Assembly: GCA_019775845.1 (NCBI GenBank)
Contig: JADQAV010000032.1
Location: 62,001-126,000 of the forward strand
Direction: 5' to 3'
Length of the DNA: 64,000 nucleotides
Source of the DNA: Myrmaecium sp. VS I D KN 1
Lineage: Eukaryota; Ascomycota; Dothideomycetes; Valsariales; Valsariaceae
In this document: one piece after another, positions 10,256 through 20,446 of the stretch
Numbering within the stretch: the first letter of the stretch is position 1
Layout: the number at the start of each line of letters is the position of its first letter
Made by a program: the position numbers and the translations under genes
Notes under the pieces: generated by a model
Databases searched by the model: none
Seen by the model: only the letters and a program-made list of their open reading frames with translations
What the model was told of the DNA's origin: nothing

Positions 10256-12328
10256 TGTGACGACTGCTGGTGAAAGTGATTCTGTGAGGTTTGAACACAG
10301 CAAATCTGGAGTTTTTGAGTTGCAGAAGCGCTATTTGCAGGAGAATAGCTTTTTGTATGATTGTTTCGCCTGCCACAGCCCACATTTTTTGGCGACTTTC
10401 AAGAAGAAAGGGACCCTCCGCTGCTCATTTCCTGTCCTATGACCTGCCTTGTGCAAAGCCAACAGGTTTCAGTGTACCATCATATGACATATATGGACAT
10501 TGAGCACATCAAATGTGCACATCGTCCTTTTGAGCAATACACAAGCGCAACAAGAAACGCGTGGCACTGAGGGTGGCTACCCAAAACATCCACTCATCAG
10601 CGTTCATTTATCAAAAGCACGCAGCATTGATTGTACAATCGATATACCCCGTTCCCTACCCCCGCCTGTAGCTCACTCATCCCCCCCTTACATCTTAGAA
10701 TCTCTAGCAATGTGACACATCTCCGACAAAGAGCTAGTGCCACTATGTCCAGTATATGCCCTCCTACTCTCTTGCACGAGCCCTATCCAGAGCTCTATCA
10801 GCGCAAAGTCTCTCTACAAAGGATCGAGAGACCACGTTCAGCACTGGTGGAAGGTCGCAAACTGCAGGTTCAACGTCATGTCTATGACTAGTGCTCTGGA
10901 ATTGGCTATGAAGGTGTAAATGTGCTTTGACGCTGGAAACAGTCAGAGATGAAGCCCCTGGGCTTGGTGTTTGGCTTCACCCAAAGCAATGCGGTATATA
11001 CAAGTAACCTCATCCGCGATTGCTTGCTACACAAGAGCCATCTGCCTCAAGTCCTAACCAGATCCAGCTCTTCTTTCCATATGCCTGTTTGCTCGAACGA
11101 ATTTCTTCCGCTTTCCGTTTATTCCCCGAGCAGCTGGGGCGTTCAATTCGGATACGAGGGATCCGCCAACCTCACCAAAGGACCCGAGTGCTGTTAATGG
11201 CAACGCGGTGCAGACTACTGCGACCAACATGCTTGAGCATTTCTTCTAAAAACCCTGAGTATGACCTGAACTCGATGAAAGCCTAGCAACGCTAGGGCGT
11301 CCAAGCGATTCGAAACTGACAAGATGGCATGCAGCAGTCGCATCGACGGCAAGTGCTTACACCGCCTCAAGGACAGCAGAGCTGATGGTAGTCCGAGAGA
11401 CTGCATACAAGTCTGCAGAACGGCATGGGCGTCCAGACGGGTTCAGTCATAGGCTTGCGGAGCCAGTCAGTCTGGCAAAGAGTGGCGGGAGTCGTACGGT
11501 CAAAGATACAGAGGCGCAACATGCGGCCACCTGAGCCATGTCGCGGTAGGCGATAGAGAACATATTGTTCAATTACGGGTCGCTTCTTTTTTCCAAACGG
11601 ATGCATAGTTTTCAATGCCAGGCGTTGGCCTTTTACGCTAGCCGGCTTCGAAGTCCAACCGGCGAATGAGCAGGCAATAAGGCGATGCTTACTCCCAGCG
11701 CACTCTCGCTCTTCGTCCGGTATATTTCACCAGTCAGGCCCAAAGGCAGCCTTGGAGTGCGCATTCCAGCATGTGCTGCAGGCAAGCATACAGCGTTGGA
11801 AGGATGAGAGGAGCGAATCAACTCCACACCCAGCATTCAATGTGGGGTCCTGAAGCGCGGCGGACGGAGGGATAGTCGAGTAGTGCGACATTGATGTTAT
11901 CGATTCCTTTGAGGTTTGTATGTCCATTGAAACCTGGTGCGTAGCAATCGTTGCGTTGTCTCCATAAAGAGGTTTCGATGCCAGGAAACTGAAACATGCA
12001 TATACAAACAGTGTAGGTGTGTTTGGATACTTAAACCATCGGAGTGCAGCTGTGTCAGCAGGTCTCGAACCACGCAATACCAAGGACATCGGAACGGAAG
12101 TTAGGCAGGTGTGGAAGCACGGCGGCGAAACCTAAAGCTCAGAGGCAGAACAGCGTTGACGAATGTAGAATTACCGCAGATAGCCTTTCACCGAACCTGA
12201 AGGGGAAACTGTCAGAGGAACAGAAAGGGAAGAAAACCCAACCATGAGCAAAGGGACTGGAACGGGCGAAAAGAGAAGAGTAAATAACGTTACTCGTTAC
12301 TCACTTTGCGCAGGCCTCAACCCTCCCC
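10256..12328. other. Gene-poor spacer
   Basis: This is a 2 kb stretch with many stops in all frames. Open frames of 60-120 codons occur on both strands but lack protein-like composition. A tRNA-T-loop-like string near 12060 does not fold into a tRNA. I see no gene. Confidence 0.45.
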
Positions 12329-13414
12329 CTACTCCTTCTCCTCCTCGGGATAAACCATCAACCCCCCAACCCCACCATCCACCACAATCTCAGCACCAGT
12401 CACAAAACCACTATCCCTCAAAAACTCCAGCGCGCGCGCCACATCCTCCACCCGTCCCACACGACCAGCCGGATGCCACCGATGATCGACCTCGCGCAGG
12501 CCCTCCTCCCACGGCCGCCCCGCCTCATCCGCCTCCCGACACTCATCCTCAACATGGATCCAGCCCAGCGAGAGCACATTCGTCCGAATCCCATACCGGC
12601 GTCCCAAACTCACGCTCAAACTCCGCGTCAGCCCCACCAACCCAGCCTTCACCGCCGAGTACCCCTCATGGTCCATCTCCGCCTGCCACGCGCGCGTGCT
12701 GCCTATATTAACAATACACCCCGCCCGACCCGCTTCCGATCGCTCCTCTCGCGGCGCCAGCAATCCCACACACAGCCGACTCAAGAAGAACGCCCCCGTC
12801 AACCCAACCGCAACCTTCTCATCCCACTCTGCCATCACCGCATCCTCACTCTCCTCCAGCGTCAGAATATCCTCCTCCATCTCCACCGCCGCCCGTCCAC
12901 CTCGCCACGTATGCGGCGTCGGAAACGCATTATTGACCAGGACATCCAGCCTCCCAGCGCACCAAGGTACGACCTGCTCGCGCAGCACCCGCCGCACCGC
13001 CGCGCGGTCCGCGAGGTCCACCCGCGCGCCGCGGAAGGCGTCGCCACTCCCGACGTCTTCGGCGGCGGCGCCCGCCGTCCACTCCGCGCACCGCGCCAGC
13101 GTGTGACGGAGCTCGTCGTCGTTCTTGTCGAGCAGGAAGACGCGGTGGCCGCGGCGGAGGAGGAGGCGGACGAGACCGCGGCCGATGCCGCGGGCGGCGC
13201 CGGTGATGAGGTGGGTTTGCGGACGGAAGGCCGAGGGGCCTGCGGCGGCGGCGAGGGGAACAGGACTGGTGGTGGACATGGTTCTTTGTGCGGTGAGGGG
13301 ACGGTACAGGCGGAGGGAGGGACGGAAGTGCATTCGGGATGTGTGGAGAGCTGTAGAAGAGCGGTGGTGGTGCCCGTTGTCGATGGTGGTTGTGGTGGTG
13401 ACGTCAGTCGTCAT
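12329..13414 (-). CDS. Short-chain dehydrogenase/reductase
   Basis: The 361-codon intronless frame encodes a classical SDR, an NAD(P)(H)-dependent oxidoreductase with a Rossmann fold. The cofactor-binding glycine motif TGAARGIG lies at residues 71-78, NNA at 161-163, the catalytic Ser at 239 (NIGSTRA) and the YxxxK motif YSAVK at 252-256. The C-terminal VVDGGV-type ending is typical of the family. The SDR core alone would be about 250 residues. The extra N-terminus of about 65 residues is Thr/His-rich and then Arg-rich (MHFRPSLRLYRPLTAQRTM) and could be a mitochondrial presequence. Alternative starts are Met28 (13333) and Met46 (13279), so the true N-terminus is uncertain. The substrate cannot be told from sequence. 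A 7-bp tandem repeat lies just upstream at 13494-13572. Confidence 0.88.
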   Translation of the reverse strand: MTTDVTTTTTIDNGHHHRSSTALHTSRMHFRPSLRLYRPLTAQRTMSTTSPVPLAAAAGPSAFRPQTHLITGAARGIGRGLVRLLLRRGHRVFLLDKNDDELRHTLARCAEWTAGAAAEDVGSGDAFRGARVDLADRAAVRRVLREQVVPWCAGRLDVLVNNAFPTPHTWRGGRAAVEMEEDILTLEESEDAVMAEWDEKVAVGLTGAFFLSRLCVGLLAPREERSEAGRAGCIVNIGSTRAWQAEMDHEGYSAVKAGLVGLTRSLSVSLGRRYGIRTNVLSLGWIHVEDECREADEAGRPWEEGLREVDHRWHPAGRVGRVEDVARALEFLRDSGFVTGAEIVVDGGVGGLMVYPEEEKE

Positions 13415-14427
13415 CGCCCCTCCTAACGCGTCTGCGCGTGAAGGTATCCGTGCCCACGCGCGCCCGATACGCGCTGGATTATCTAAGCGTCGCCCGCCCT
13501 CCGCCCTCCGCCCTCCGCCCTTTGCCCTTTGCCCTTTGCCCTTTGCCCTTTGCCCTTTGCCCTTTGCCCTCCTCCTTCATTGCTCCCCCTCTCTGGTGGT
13601 GCATTTGTAGTTCCTCCTCTACCTCCTCCACCGTGCATGGTAAGGGCAGGAGCGGAGGGGATGGAAAGGTAGTGTACAGAACCTGGCACAAGTCACAGTC
13701 ATAGCAAGCTAGAAGTCATCTCTCTCAAAATCAATTTCATTCCATCTTTGCAATTTCATTAGGTCTACCTGTCTTCCAGCTATCTTTCTATTACCTCTAC
13801 GCACTGAGCCCACTACGGACTCCGTCTCTTCCAATTTCAGTCCTTAACCGGTTTCATCGGGTCTCATCAAGAAAAAGGCAAAGAGAAAACAGCGAGATGA
13901 AAGAGAAAGAAAAGGAGGTAAAGGTATAAAGCATCCCAGCCCGAAAGCGAAGAAAGCAAATAAGGAAAAGTGGACCGTCCCATATGCCATATCCCATAAC
14001 CGACCCAATCGCCGCACTTCCCGTTTTGAAGATGCCCTAAGAGAGAGGGAGACGCAAACGAAATAAGAAAGCAAGCACAGAAAAGGAGGAAAGTGCCCAT
14101 CGACTCCCCTTTCTGGTTTTCCGTCATCCAATCATTATATCCATGCTTCCATACGCATGTCTGTCGTTATCGTTACCATGATCTCGACTTCTCGATGAAG
14201 TTCGAGCTCAACTGTTCGGCCTGTCCTTCGGTGAGTAGACAATCGAGGCAAGAGCGGCCATCATTCCCTCGGTCGAAGGAAGATATGATGAGAGAACAAA
14301 GGTAACGCTCATAGAGAAAAAAAGATGGGAACACTATGCCTCAATCTCACCAATCGGAGAAGGAAGAGACCAACGGCCCAAGATCTGGCTGTGCAAGATC
14401 CAACGTCGTCTCTTGACCTTCTATCTT
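13415..14427. other. Intergenic between SDR and GT4 genes
   Basis: This stretch holds the SDR promoter (minus strand) with a 7-bp minisatellite. Further right is pyrimidine-rich sequence (on the minus strand) that probably includes the 3' UTR of the glycosyltransferase. No gene is supportable. Confidence 0.5.
13494..13572. repeat. 7-bp minisatellite in SDR promoter
   Basis: Two related heptamer blocks follow each other: about four copies of CCGCCCT, then about seven copies of TTTGCCC. The block lies about 80 bases upstream of the first ATG of the SDR gene, so length changes could affect its promoter or leader. Confidence 0.9.
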
Positions 14428-15916
14428 TCAAACGATCGTCCCCTCGCTCATCACGCCTCTCCTTCCAACCCGTCTCGCCATTCCTGCCGCTCTGGCCGCA
14501 TCCTGCAGTGCCACGTCGGGGAAGCCTCCACCCAAACTGGCCCGGTTCGCGCTGCGGCGACCGTTACCAATGGGATTCCCGAAGAGGCTGGGCCTGGTCG
14601 GACTTGGTGGTGCTGGGTTCCAACGGCTGCTGTTATTGGGCGTCCAGCGCGCGCTGTTGAACGGTGGCTGGCGCGGCTTGCGGGAGCCCATGAGCTCGGA
14701 GGGGAAGTACGGGAATCCCATCTTGGCTTTGGCGGTAGCGTTGGCTTGCGCGGCCACGCTGGCTTGCTGTTGGAGATTCTCGGCGCTGACGGCGGTCTTG
14801 AGATTCTCAACGGTGGCAGGGCCGTGTGCCGCGTGGACCGAGACGGGCAGCGGAGCGGGAACGGACGTGGTAACGGTGGTGGTCGACGCCGTCGTCTCGC
14901 CCGTCATGCTGAGCAGCCACTTTTCCAATGTATCGTCGCCAATGCTCTCCAGCCAGCTCTTGCTGCGGCGCACTCCTGTCTCGGCGATATCCTCATAGTA
15001 CGACCGGTCGCCTACGAGTTTCTCCAGCACACACTTCCACTCCAAGATGTGGGCAGGGTCCTGCTCGGGTAGGATGTATTCGCCGTTCTTGCGCTCGCCG
15101 GTGATGCCCGTGACGGGCACAATGTGCGGGACGCCCAGCTTAGCCTCAGGCAGGCCGCCCTGGTTGGAGGCGATGACGGGGATCCCACGGAGCTGAGCCT
15201 CGACGACCACCAGACCCCAGGCTTCGAGCCAGAGGGAGGGGACGAGCAAGACCTTGAGCTTGGAGAAGATCTCTTCGGGGTTGCGGGTAGTGGGATGAAC
15301 GCTGGCGGACGTTAGCGCCGTGTTGCGCAAGCAAAGCGGGACGAGGCCACTTACTCAACGTTCGGCAACTTCTTCAAACACTCTTTGATTTTGTCGTTGG
15401 TGCCCCAGCTGCACCACGTCGCAAACTTGAGGTTCGGGCAGGCCTTGGCCAGGTCCTCGAATACGGGGAAGCCCTTGATGCCGCTGGGGTTGATGACGCC
15501 AATGTACGGCTTGTCCCAGTTGTAATACCTCGGTGGGTAGGCGTGAGTGTGCGGATCCAGGTACGTCCACGGGTGGTGGTAGTGGAAGGTGGTTTTCAAC
15601 TGACCGTACTTCAGCGCGTAGTCCTGGATGGCCTTGCTGACACTCCAGATGCCGTCGATCTTGCGCAGGAGCGGCAGCTCGGCCGGCGAGCAGGCGCTGC
15701 CTGGGATTCCGGCGGTGAACGGACCAAACGGGAGCTGTTCGGCCGTGTGGATGATGCAGATCCGGCGAATGGGTTGCGGGAGCAGTGAGGTCAGCTTCAA
15801 GCTGAGGGCATCGTTAAAGATGACGTGGGTGGGCCGGAAGACGGTGAGGTGCATCGCGATGAAGAAGATGAACGCACGCAGGCGAGGAGTCAGCCGCGAG
15901 TTCTGGCGGTGGGTTA

Positions 15917-15958
<42 letters not shown>

Positions 15959-16348
15959 ATGGTGGATGGGGCATCGGTTGAGGCCGTCACTTACCTCAAG
16001 GAAGTCTGCCGTCTCCTTGGTCATGACCTGTTCGGGAAGTACGCGATTGAAGGTCTGAATGTCCAAGCCGACCATGTGAATGTTCTCGTGACCGACGAAG
16101 ACGAAGGTAGGGATAGTGACGACGGTGTTGTCGGGGAGGGTGACTTGCAGTTCGGAGCGAATGACTGACCGACGCTGGGCCTCGGTGGCCTTGGACATAT
16201 AGACATTGACTTCCTCTTCATTGGTGAAGCAGAGCTGGCCGACGGTGTGGCCACGGCTGGCGAGATATCGGAGGAAGCTGATGTTGGACTTGTAGCCTCC
16301 CGAGGAAGCGAAGAGGCCTTTGGCGGTCTGAATGAGGAAGACACGCAT
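14428..16348 (-). CDS. Glycosyltransferase, GT4-like (GT-B fold)
   Basis: Three exons are read on the minus strand: 16348-15995, 15902-15355 and 15301-14428. The junctions are phase 0 and phase 2, and the total of 1776 nt gives 591 aa. The start MRVFLIQTAKGLFASSGGYK is the first beta strand and glycine-rich loop of a GT-B glycosyltransferase. The C-terminal Rossmann half carries the E-x7-E motif at residues 327-335 (EAWGLVVVE) followed by a VIASNQGGLPE donor-site loop, as in family GT4 retaining enzymes. About 190 residues after the catalytic core are Ala/Ser/Asn-rich and probably disordered. There is no signal peptide, so the enzyme is probably cytosolic or peripheral. The acceptor is unknown. 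Intron 1 (92 nt) contains twelve CAG units and an ACTAAC branch site 11 nt before the acceptor; intron 2 is 53 nt. Confidence 0.88.
15921..15956. repeat. (CTG)12 microsatellite inside a GT4 intron
   Basis: Twelve perfect CTG units (CAG on the sense strand of the glycosyltransferase) lie inside intron 1, between the donor and the CTAAC branch site. If an upstream CAG were used as acceptor, the repeat would stay in frame and add a polyglutamine insert. Confidence 0.95.
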
Positions 16349-16923
16349 GCTGGATGGTGGTATGGATGGACGCGGTTGCGGTTGCGGTTGTGGTTGCGAT
16401 GGTGTGGTTCGTGTGGTGAGCAGAAGAATCAGATTCGAAGCAAGAGTCACAGTGTGGCGGAGGAACGGTGCATCAAGTGGATGGTGGAAGTCGGGGTTAA
16501 GTAGGTAAGGTCGGTAGGTGTAAGAATGGAGCGGTCAAGCGAGTGTGAAGAAGGTGGTTGTCGAAAGAACAGAGGAGGATGTTCGGGGGCCGCTTGACAT
16601 ATAGGGGAGGTGGGTGGATATGGAAGGTGACAGGCAGGGCCGCGATCACCCGGGAGAGACTGCTGCAGATGGCGGGTGATGGATGATGGACGGGGTAAGT
16701 TCTTCACTCACTCACTCACTCAATCAATCACTCACGCAACGGAGAGGAGAGATGAGGACGAGCGGTCAAGTTGGGCTGCGTGTCGGAGAAGGAGGAGGAT
16801 TCTGAAGCGCCGTTGGAAGGTTGTCGCGTGGGGGAGAATGAATACGGTACGGTCGTCGAATGGTGGTGGGTGGTTGAAGCGGCGTGGAGAGGTCAGCAGC
16901 GAGTGGGGGAGATTGCGGAAGAT
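16349..16923. other. 5' region of the GT4 gene
   Basis: This is C/T-rich sequence on the minus strand with a TCAC repeat near 16710-16735, consistent with the promoter and long leader of the glycosyltransferase. No gene is seen. Confidence 0.45.
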
Positions 16924-17400
16924 TCACAAGTGCGCGCGGAGGTATCTCAGAGCGATGGGCAGCGTGCCACAGCAAGTGACGGGTGAATGGTGAATGGTGA
17001 CGAGTGACGATGTTTGGTATTGTATGTGTATGAGTGTGTATAGCGAACGTCCAGACGAGTTGAGCAGGTGGTCGAGGGCTGCTTCTATAGAGAGCGAAGA
17101 GGGCGAAGAGGGCTGACGGGGTGAAGGAGGACGCGCCTTCTCGCCGTCGTGGGTGAGGACGTGGAAGGGTCTCGAAAGTGCGGGTTGCGGTGTGGATGGA
17201 TGGAGTATGGAGGGTGTGGTGTGGTGCGGTGGTCGCGATGGGGGTGCGGTACCTGCATCCCGCAACTTTGAGGTGCCCGTGAGGTTCCAATGGGCTCCCT
17301 GCTTCCATGCTTCTTCCACCACGACGCATGGTGTTTGTTCTACGGAGTTCACCACTGATGATGCCTGATAAGGGACAACCACAACACCACTCGACGACAT
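16924..17400 (-). CDS. Possible small protein, one or two exons
   Basis: The first 49 codons from the ATG at 17400 look strongly like protein (VVVEEAWKQGAHWNLTGTSK and flanks) and end at a good donor, CAG|GTACCG, at 17252. The frame then turns into Pro/Ser-rich noise. It becomes plausible again after the acceptor CTATAG at 17085-17087 (EAALDHLLNSSGRSLYTLIH), ending at a TGA at 16924. Splicing 17400-17253 to 17084-16924 keeps the frame and gives about 102 aa. Unspliced, the frame gives 158 aa. It cannot be joined in frame to the downstream glycosyltransferase through the CAG before its ATG. I do not recognise a family. This may be a small gene or an upstream ORF-bearing leader. Confidence 0.35.
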   Translation of the reverse strand: MSSSGVVVVPYQASSVVNSVEQTPCVVVEEAWKQGAHWNLTGTSKLRDAGTAPPSRPPHHTTPSILHPSTPQPALSRPFHVLTHDGEKARPPSPRQPSSPSSLSIEAALDHLLNSSGRSLYTLIHIQYQTSSLVTIHHSPVTCCGTLPIALRYLRAHL

Positions 17401-19825
17401 ACCACTACTAACTGAGCACTGTGTGTATGTCTGCAGTGGTCATGTACGATGGGTATCTATGTATGACAAACTCACATGTTCACTCCCTCCCATCCACGCG
17501 ATTGCCAACCGATTGTCCGATGCCAGCTGTCCGATGGCTGCTGCGGCCTGACAGACAAAACAAACAAAGCATCGCCAGATTGGAGACGACAATGTTGGCG
17601 GATTGGGCAGGCATGCTGGGGGAGGGGAGGTGGGTGGAGCCTGCCATTGTCCGGGGAAGGGAGAGCTGGAGGTTGGAAGGGTGAAGGGGAACCTTGAAGG
17701 GGAAGATGGAGCGCCAAGAGCATCGGTCAGCTTCCATCCCCATGCGCTTATCGGCTACTCCTACGAGATAGCAGTGGCAGTATCTCAGGGGAGGTGAGCC
17801 TGCACAGGTCCACTGCACTGGGCACGTTCAGCTTGGGCTGGGCCTGACCGGAACGCGCACAACTCTCGGATTTATCCCGCAGATGGACTCCCGTCGACCC
17901 TCGTGGATGCTGGTCGAACTGCTCGATAAGCCCGACGCCTTTTCCATCGCTATACAGGCCTGATCAGGCAACCGGATGGTGGTGGTCGGCGTGGCAGTGG
18001 TCGTGGTCGTGGTTCGAGATCCTCACATTCACACCGATGGGCTCGAACAGTGCAGTGCATGGAATGCATGCATGCAAGGCGCATCTGCAGCTCGCTCCTT
18101 CCCCCCCGTCAGATTTCCCGTCGCTTGTGTTCAGCTTGTTCGTGGGTTGATTGGGAGCGATGCCCGTCAACCTCATTCATCAATCTTCACCACCACCATC
18201 TTCCGCCGCTCCCATGAGGCAGAACCCCGCCGAACCCCGTCGACAGGACAGTGACGCACTCAAGGTGGAAGATGCTTAGGAAGCGATGAAGAAAAATTGC
18301 GCATTTCGATGCTTTCTCTCCTCTTCATCATCGCCGTGTTGATGATCTCATTCGCATCTATCGAAAAGCATTCTGCTAGCCACAGTAACGTTAGGTCGTT
18401 CGGTTCTTGTCGCATAGTCACTCCACGCCCGATCTCCCCTCCGGCAGCGACCCCGGGATCCGCCCACGGTTGATCGGGCGAGTATCGGGGTGCCGAGCGG
18501 CTGGAGTCGAGCGGGCCTCCAGACTCCCTGACGATCTTTCATCGTCGTTGTCGGGGGCTCCGGGGCTTCCGGGGGTGAAGTGCGGGTCGGGCGGCGGCGC
18601 GGGGGTTTACGGGTCGGGCTCGGGCGACCGTCGGTTCTGCGTCTACCCGACCTATATACCGGTAGCCGGCAGCCGCTACCCTTCCCCCTCCCCGTCGTTC
18701 CCTGACAAGTTGGAGGACTGTGGCCAGGCAGGAGGGTGCAGTGAACACTGCAATTGCATCGCATCGCGTCGACAACCGACACCGGTGAACAGACGGATGG
18801 CGAACATCAGACAGCAGTCGCAGCCCTGCATCCCGAGGTCCTCCTCCACTGCCTCTCTCCTTCCGACCACTGTGACCGCGACACCCATCATGTCCCTACT
18901 ATCCAGCAGCCATCCCGTTCGTCAGCCCAAAGCGACACACATGCGACCAAAGCCGTCGGGCTGTAACACCTCCCGCAACCCCTTCGCCTTCAGGCTGCTA
19001 TCCATCATCGTCCCTTCACCCCCTCTCCCTCACCATCACCAATGCCAGAGGCTGGCACCTCAAAAATGGAAAACGCAACCCTTCCCAGCATCTTCCCCCT
19101 CTACCTCTCATCGATCAAAAGCACCCGACAGATCTGATCCATCACATCCCCACAGTCGCACCAACAGCCTCCCGGCCGACCGACGGTGACACCTACCCGT
19201 CAACACGACCTCCTTCCCCCTCACCAAACTCTAGTTTCACCCTTCGTTACCCAAACCTTCTGCAACCCCCCTCGCATTCGGAATCCTTACCGCACGTGCT
19301 GCGGGGAAGGTTCTCCGATCGGACATTGGGGGAGAGGGAGGGGCTCGGTGGACTTTCGCGCCTTTCTTGGAGACACATCGCGATTGTTCCGTTGATACTG
19401 GGATTGACGGTGGCTTTTTGTTGTCTCTGTCTCTTTCGTCCTTCTTCACTTTTACCCTTAGACCATTCGCCTCCTAGCCAGTGCCTAGTAGGGAAATGAC
19501 ATCTCTTCTCCAGTCATGCGATGGGAATGACGTGCCATTTGAATCGTACGTGAATATTGTTTAATTGATGATTATGATAATCTTAAAACCAATAAATCCC
19601 AATTTCATCCACCGCAATACCACAACCTCTCTGCTCCCACTTCGCCACCTCAACAGTTGAAGCAAATACACATAAAGAATAAGAAACAAAAAATCGAAAA
19701 GCAAAGCACAAAAATAGGCCGGGAGGAGGAGTAAAGCGCAACCGAGGGAGTGATCTCCCCGGACTTCTCCCCGCACTGCCCGCGTTTTTCTATATAAACT
19801 CCCTGGCATTTTCAGTCTTTCATCT
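17401..19825. other. Long intergenic region with one Met-less open frame
   Basis: This 2.4 kb region has several long but compositionally weak frames typical of GC-rich sequence. The best one is 18876-19499 (+), which is described as a finding because it lacks an ATG. I see no other supportable gene. Confidence 0.4.
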
Positions 19826-19934
19826 GCGTTAGTAGTGTAGCGGTTATCATTCTTGCCTTCCATGCGACTGATCATCTCCAGAGAAGTCAACGCAAGTTGA
19901 GCATGAGACCGGGGTTCGACTCCCCGCTGACGCA
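19826..19934 (+). tRNA. tRNA-Gly (anticodon TCC) with intron
   Basis: The acceptor GCGTTAG pairs with CTGACGC (one G-U) and the D arm follows as GTGTAGCGGTTATCAT. The anticodon loop CTTCCAT reads TCC, for GGA/GGG codons. The T arm is CGGGG TTCGACT CCCCG and the discriminator is A. At 109 nt the gene needs an intron of about 38 nt after position 37. The anticodon stem CTTGC/GCATG shows one T-T mismatch, so the exact intron edges are a little uncertain. A T-rich terminator follows. Confidence 0.85.
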
Positions 19935-20446
19935 ACATTTCTTTTGCTTTTCTTTTTTCTTTTTCTTCTACTCCTCCTGATGATCCTTCCCATGGATAAA
20001 CATCTACTGCGAGCTGCTTATTCGATTTCCCTTTTCCCTCTTTATTTTCTCTGCCTTTGTCAGAGAAAGGTCGTGATGATGGTGCATCCTGGGGAGATCT
20101 CCTCTCCGCTTCTTCTCCGTCGAAGCGGGGGTTGAGCGACATCAAGAGCCTCCGCAACAGCCTCCGCGGAGGTATAACCTACTCCTCGATCTCTCGGATG
20201 GCACCGCATGGCTCTTCCGCCAACCTACTCCGACGACTTGCATACTAGCTAGGTACCTGGCACAGCGAGACGCCGGGTGGACCTGATCTGTCGTCCTTCT
20301 GCTCACCCCGCATCTGTATACATAAGAAACACAAGCTGCTCAGCTCCCCCAGTTCTCCCAGCCTCACGACTACATCCCTTCTATCGATCACTTGAGCGTC
20401 TCCAGAGCAGGAAAGCAAAGACATCACTCCCTACCCAAACCCCGCC
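19935..20446. other. Spacer between tRNA-Gly and methyltransferase pseudogene
   Basis: About 510 bases contain T-rich Pol III terminator sequence and, toward 20400, a C/A-rich leader ahead of the decayed methyltransferase gene. A TAGCTAGGTACCT palindromic stretch lies near 20245-20260. Confidence 0.45.

Noticed and set aside
12040-12130. tRNA-like string with a T-loop motif (GGTTCGAGACC on the minus strand)
   Set aside because: No acceptor, D or anticodon stem can be paired around it.
12473-13426. 317-codon open frame antisense to the SDR gene
   Set aside because: It mirrors the SDR exon and is rich in Pro/Arg/His without motifs.
14413-15072. 219-codon open frame antisense to the GT4 gene
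   Set aside because: It is the shadow of a GC-rich coding exon with clear GT4 motifs on the minus strand.
18407-19189. 260-codon open frame on the plus strand
   Set aside because: Composition is Ser/Pro/Arg/His noise, it overlaps equally long frames on the other strand, and it has no domain or splice support.
19561-20157. 198-codon minus-strand frame
   Set aside because: It reads antisense through the tRNA-Gly gene, so it is not coding.
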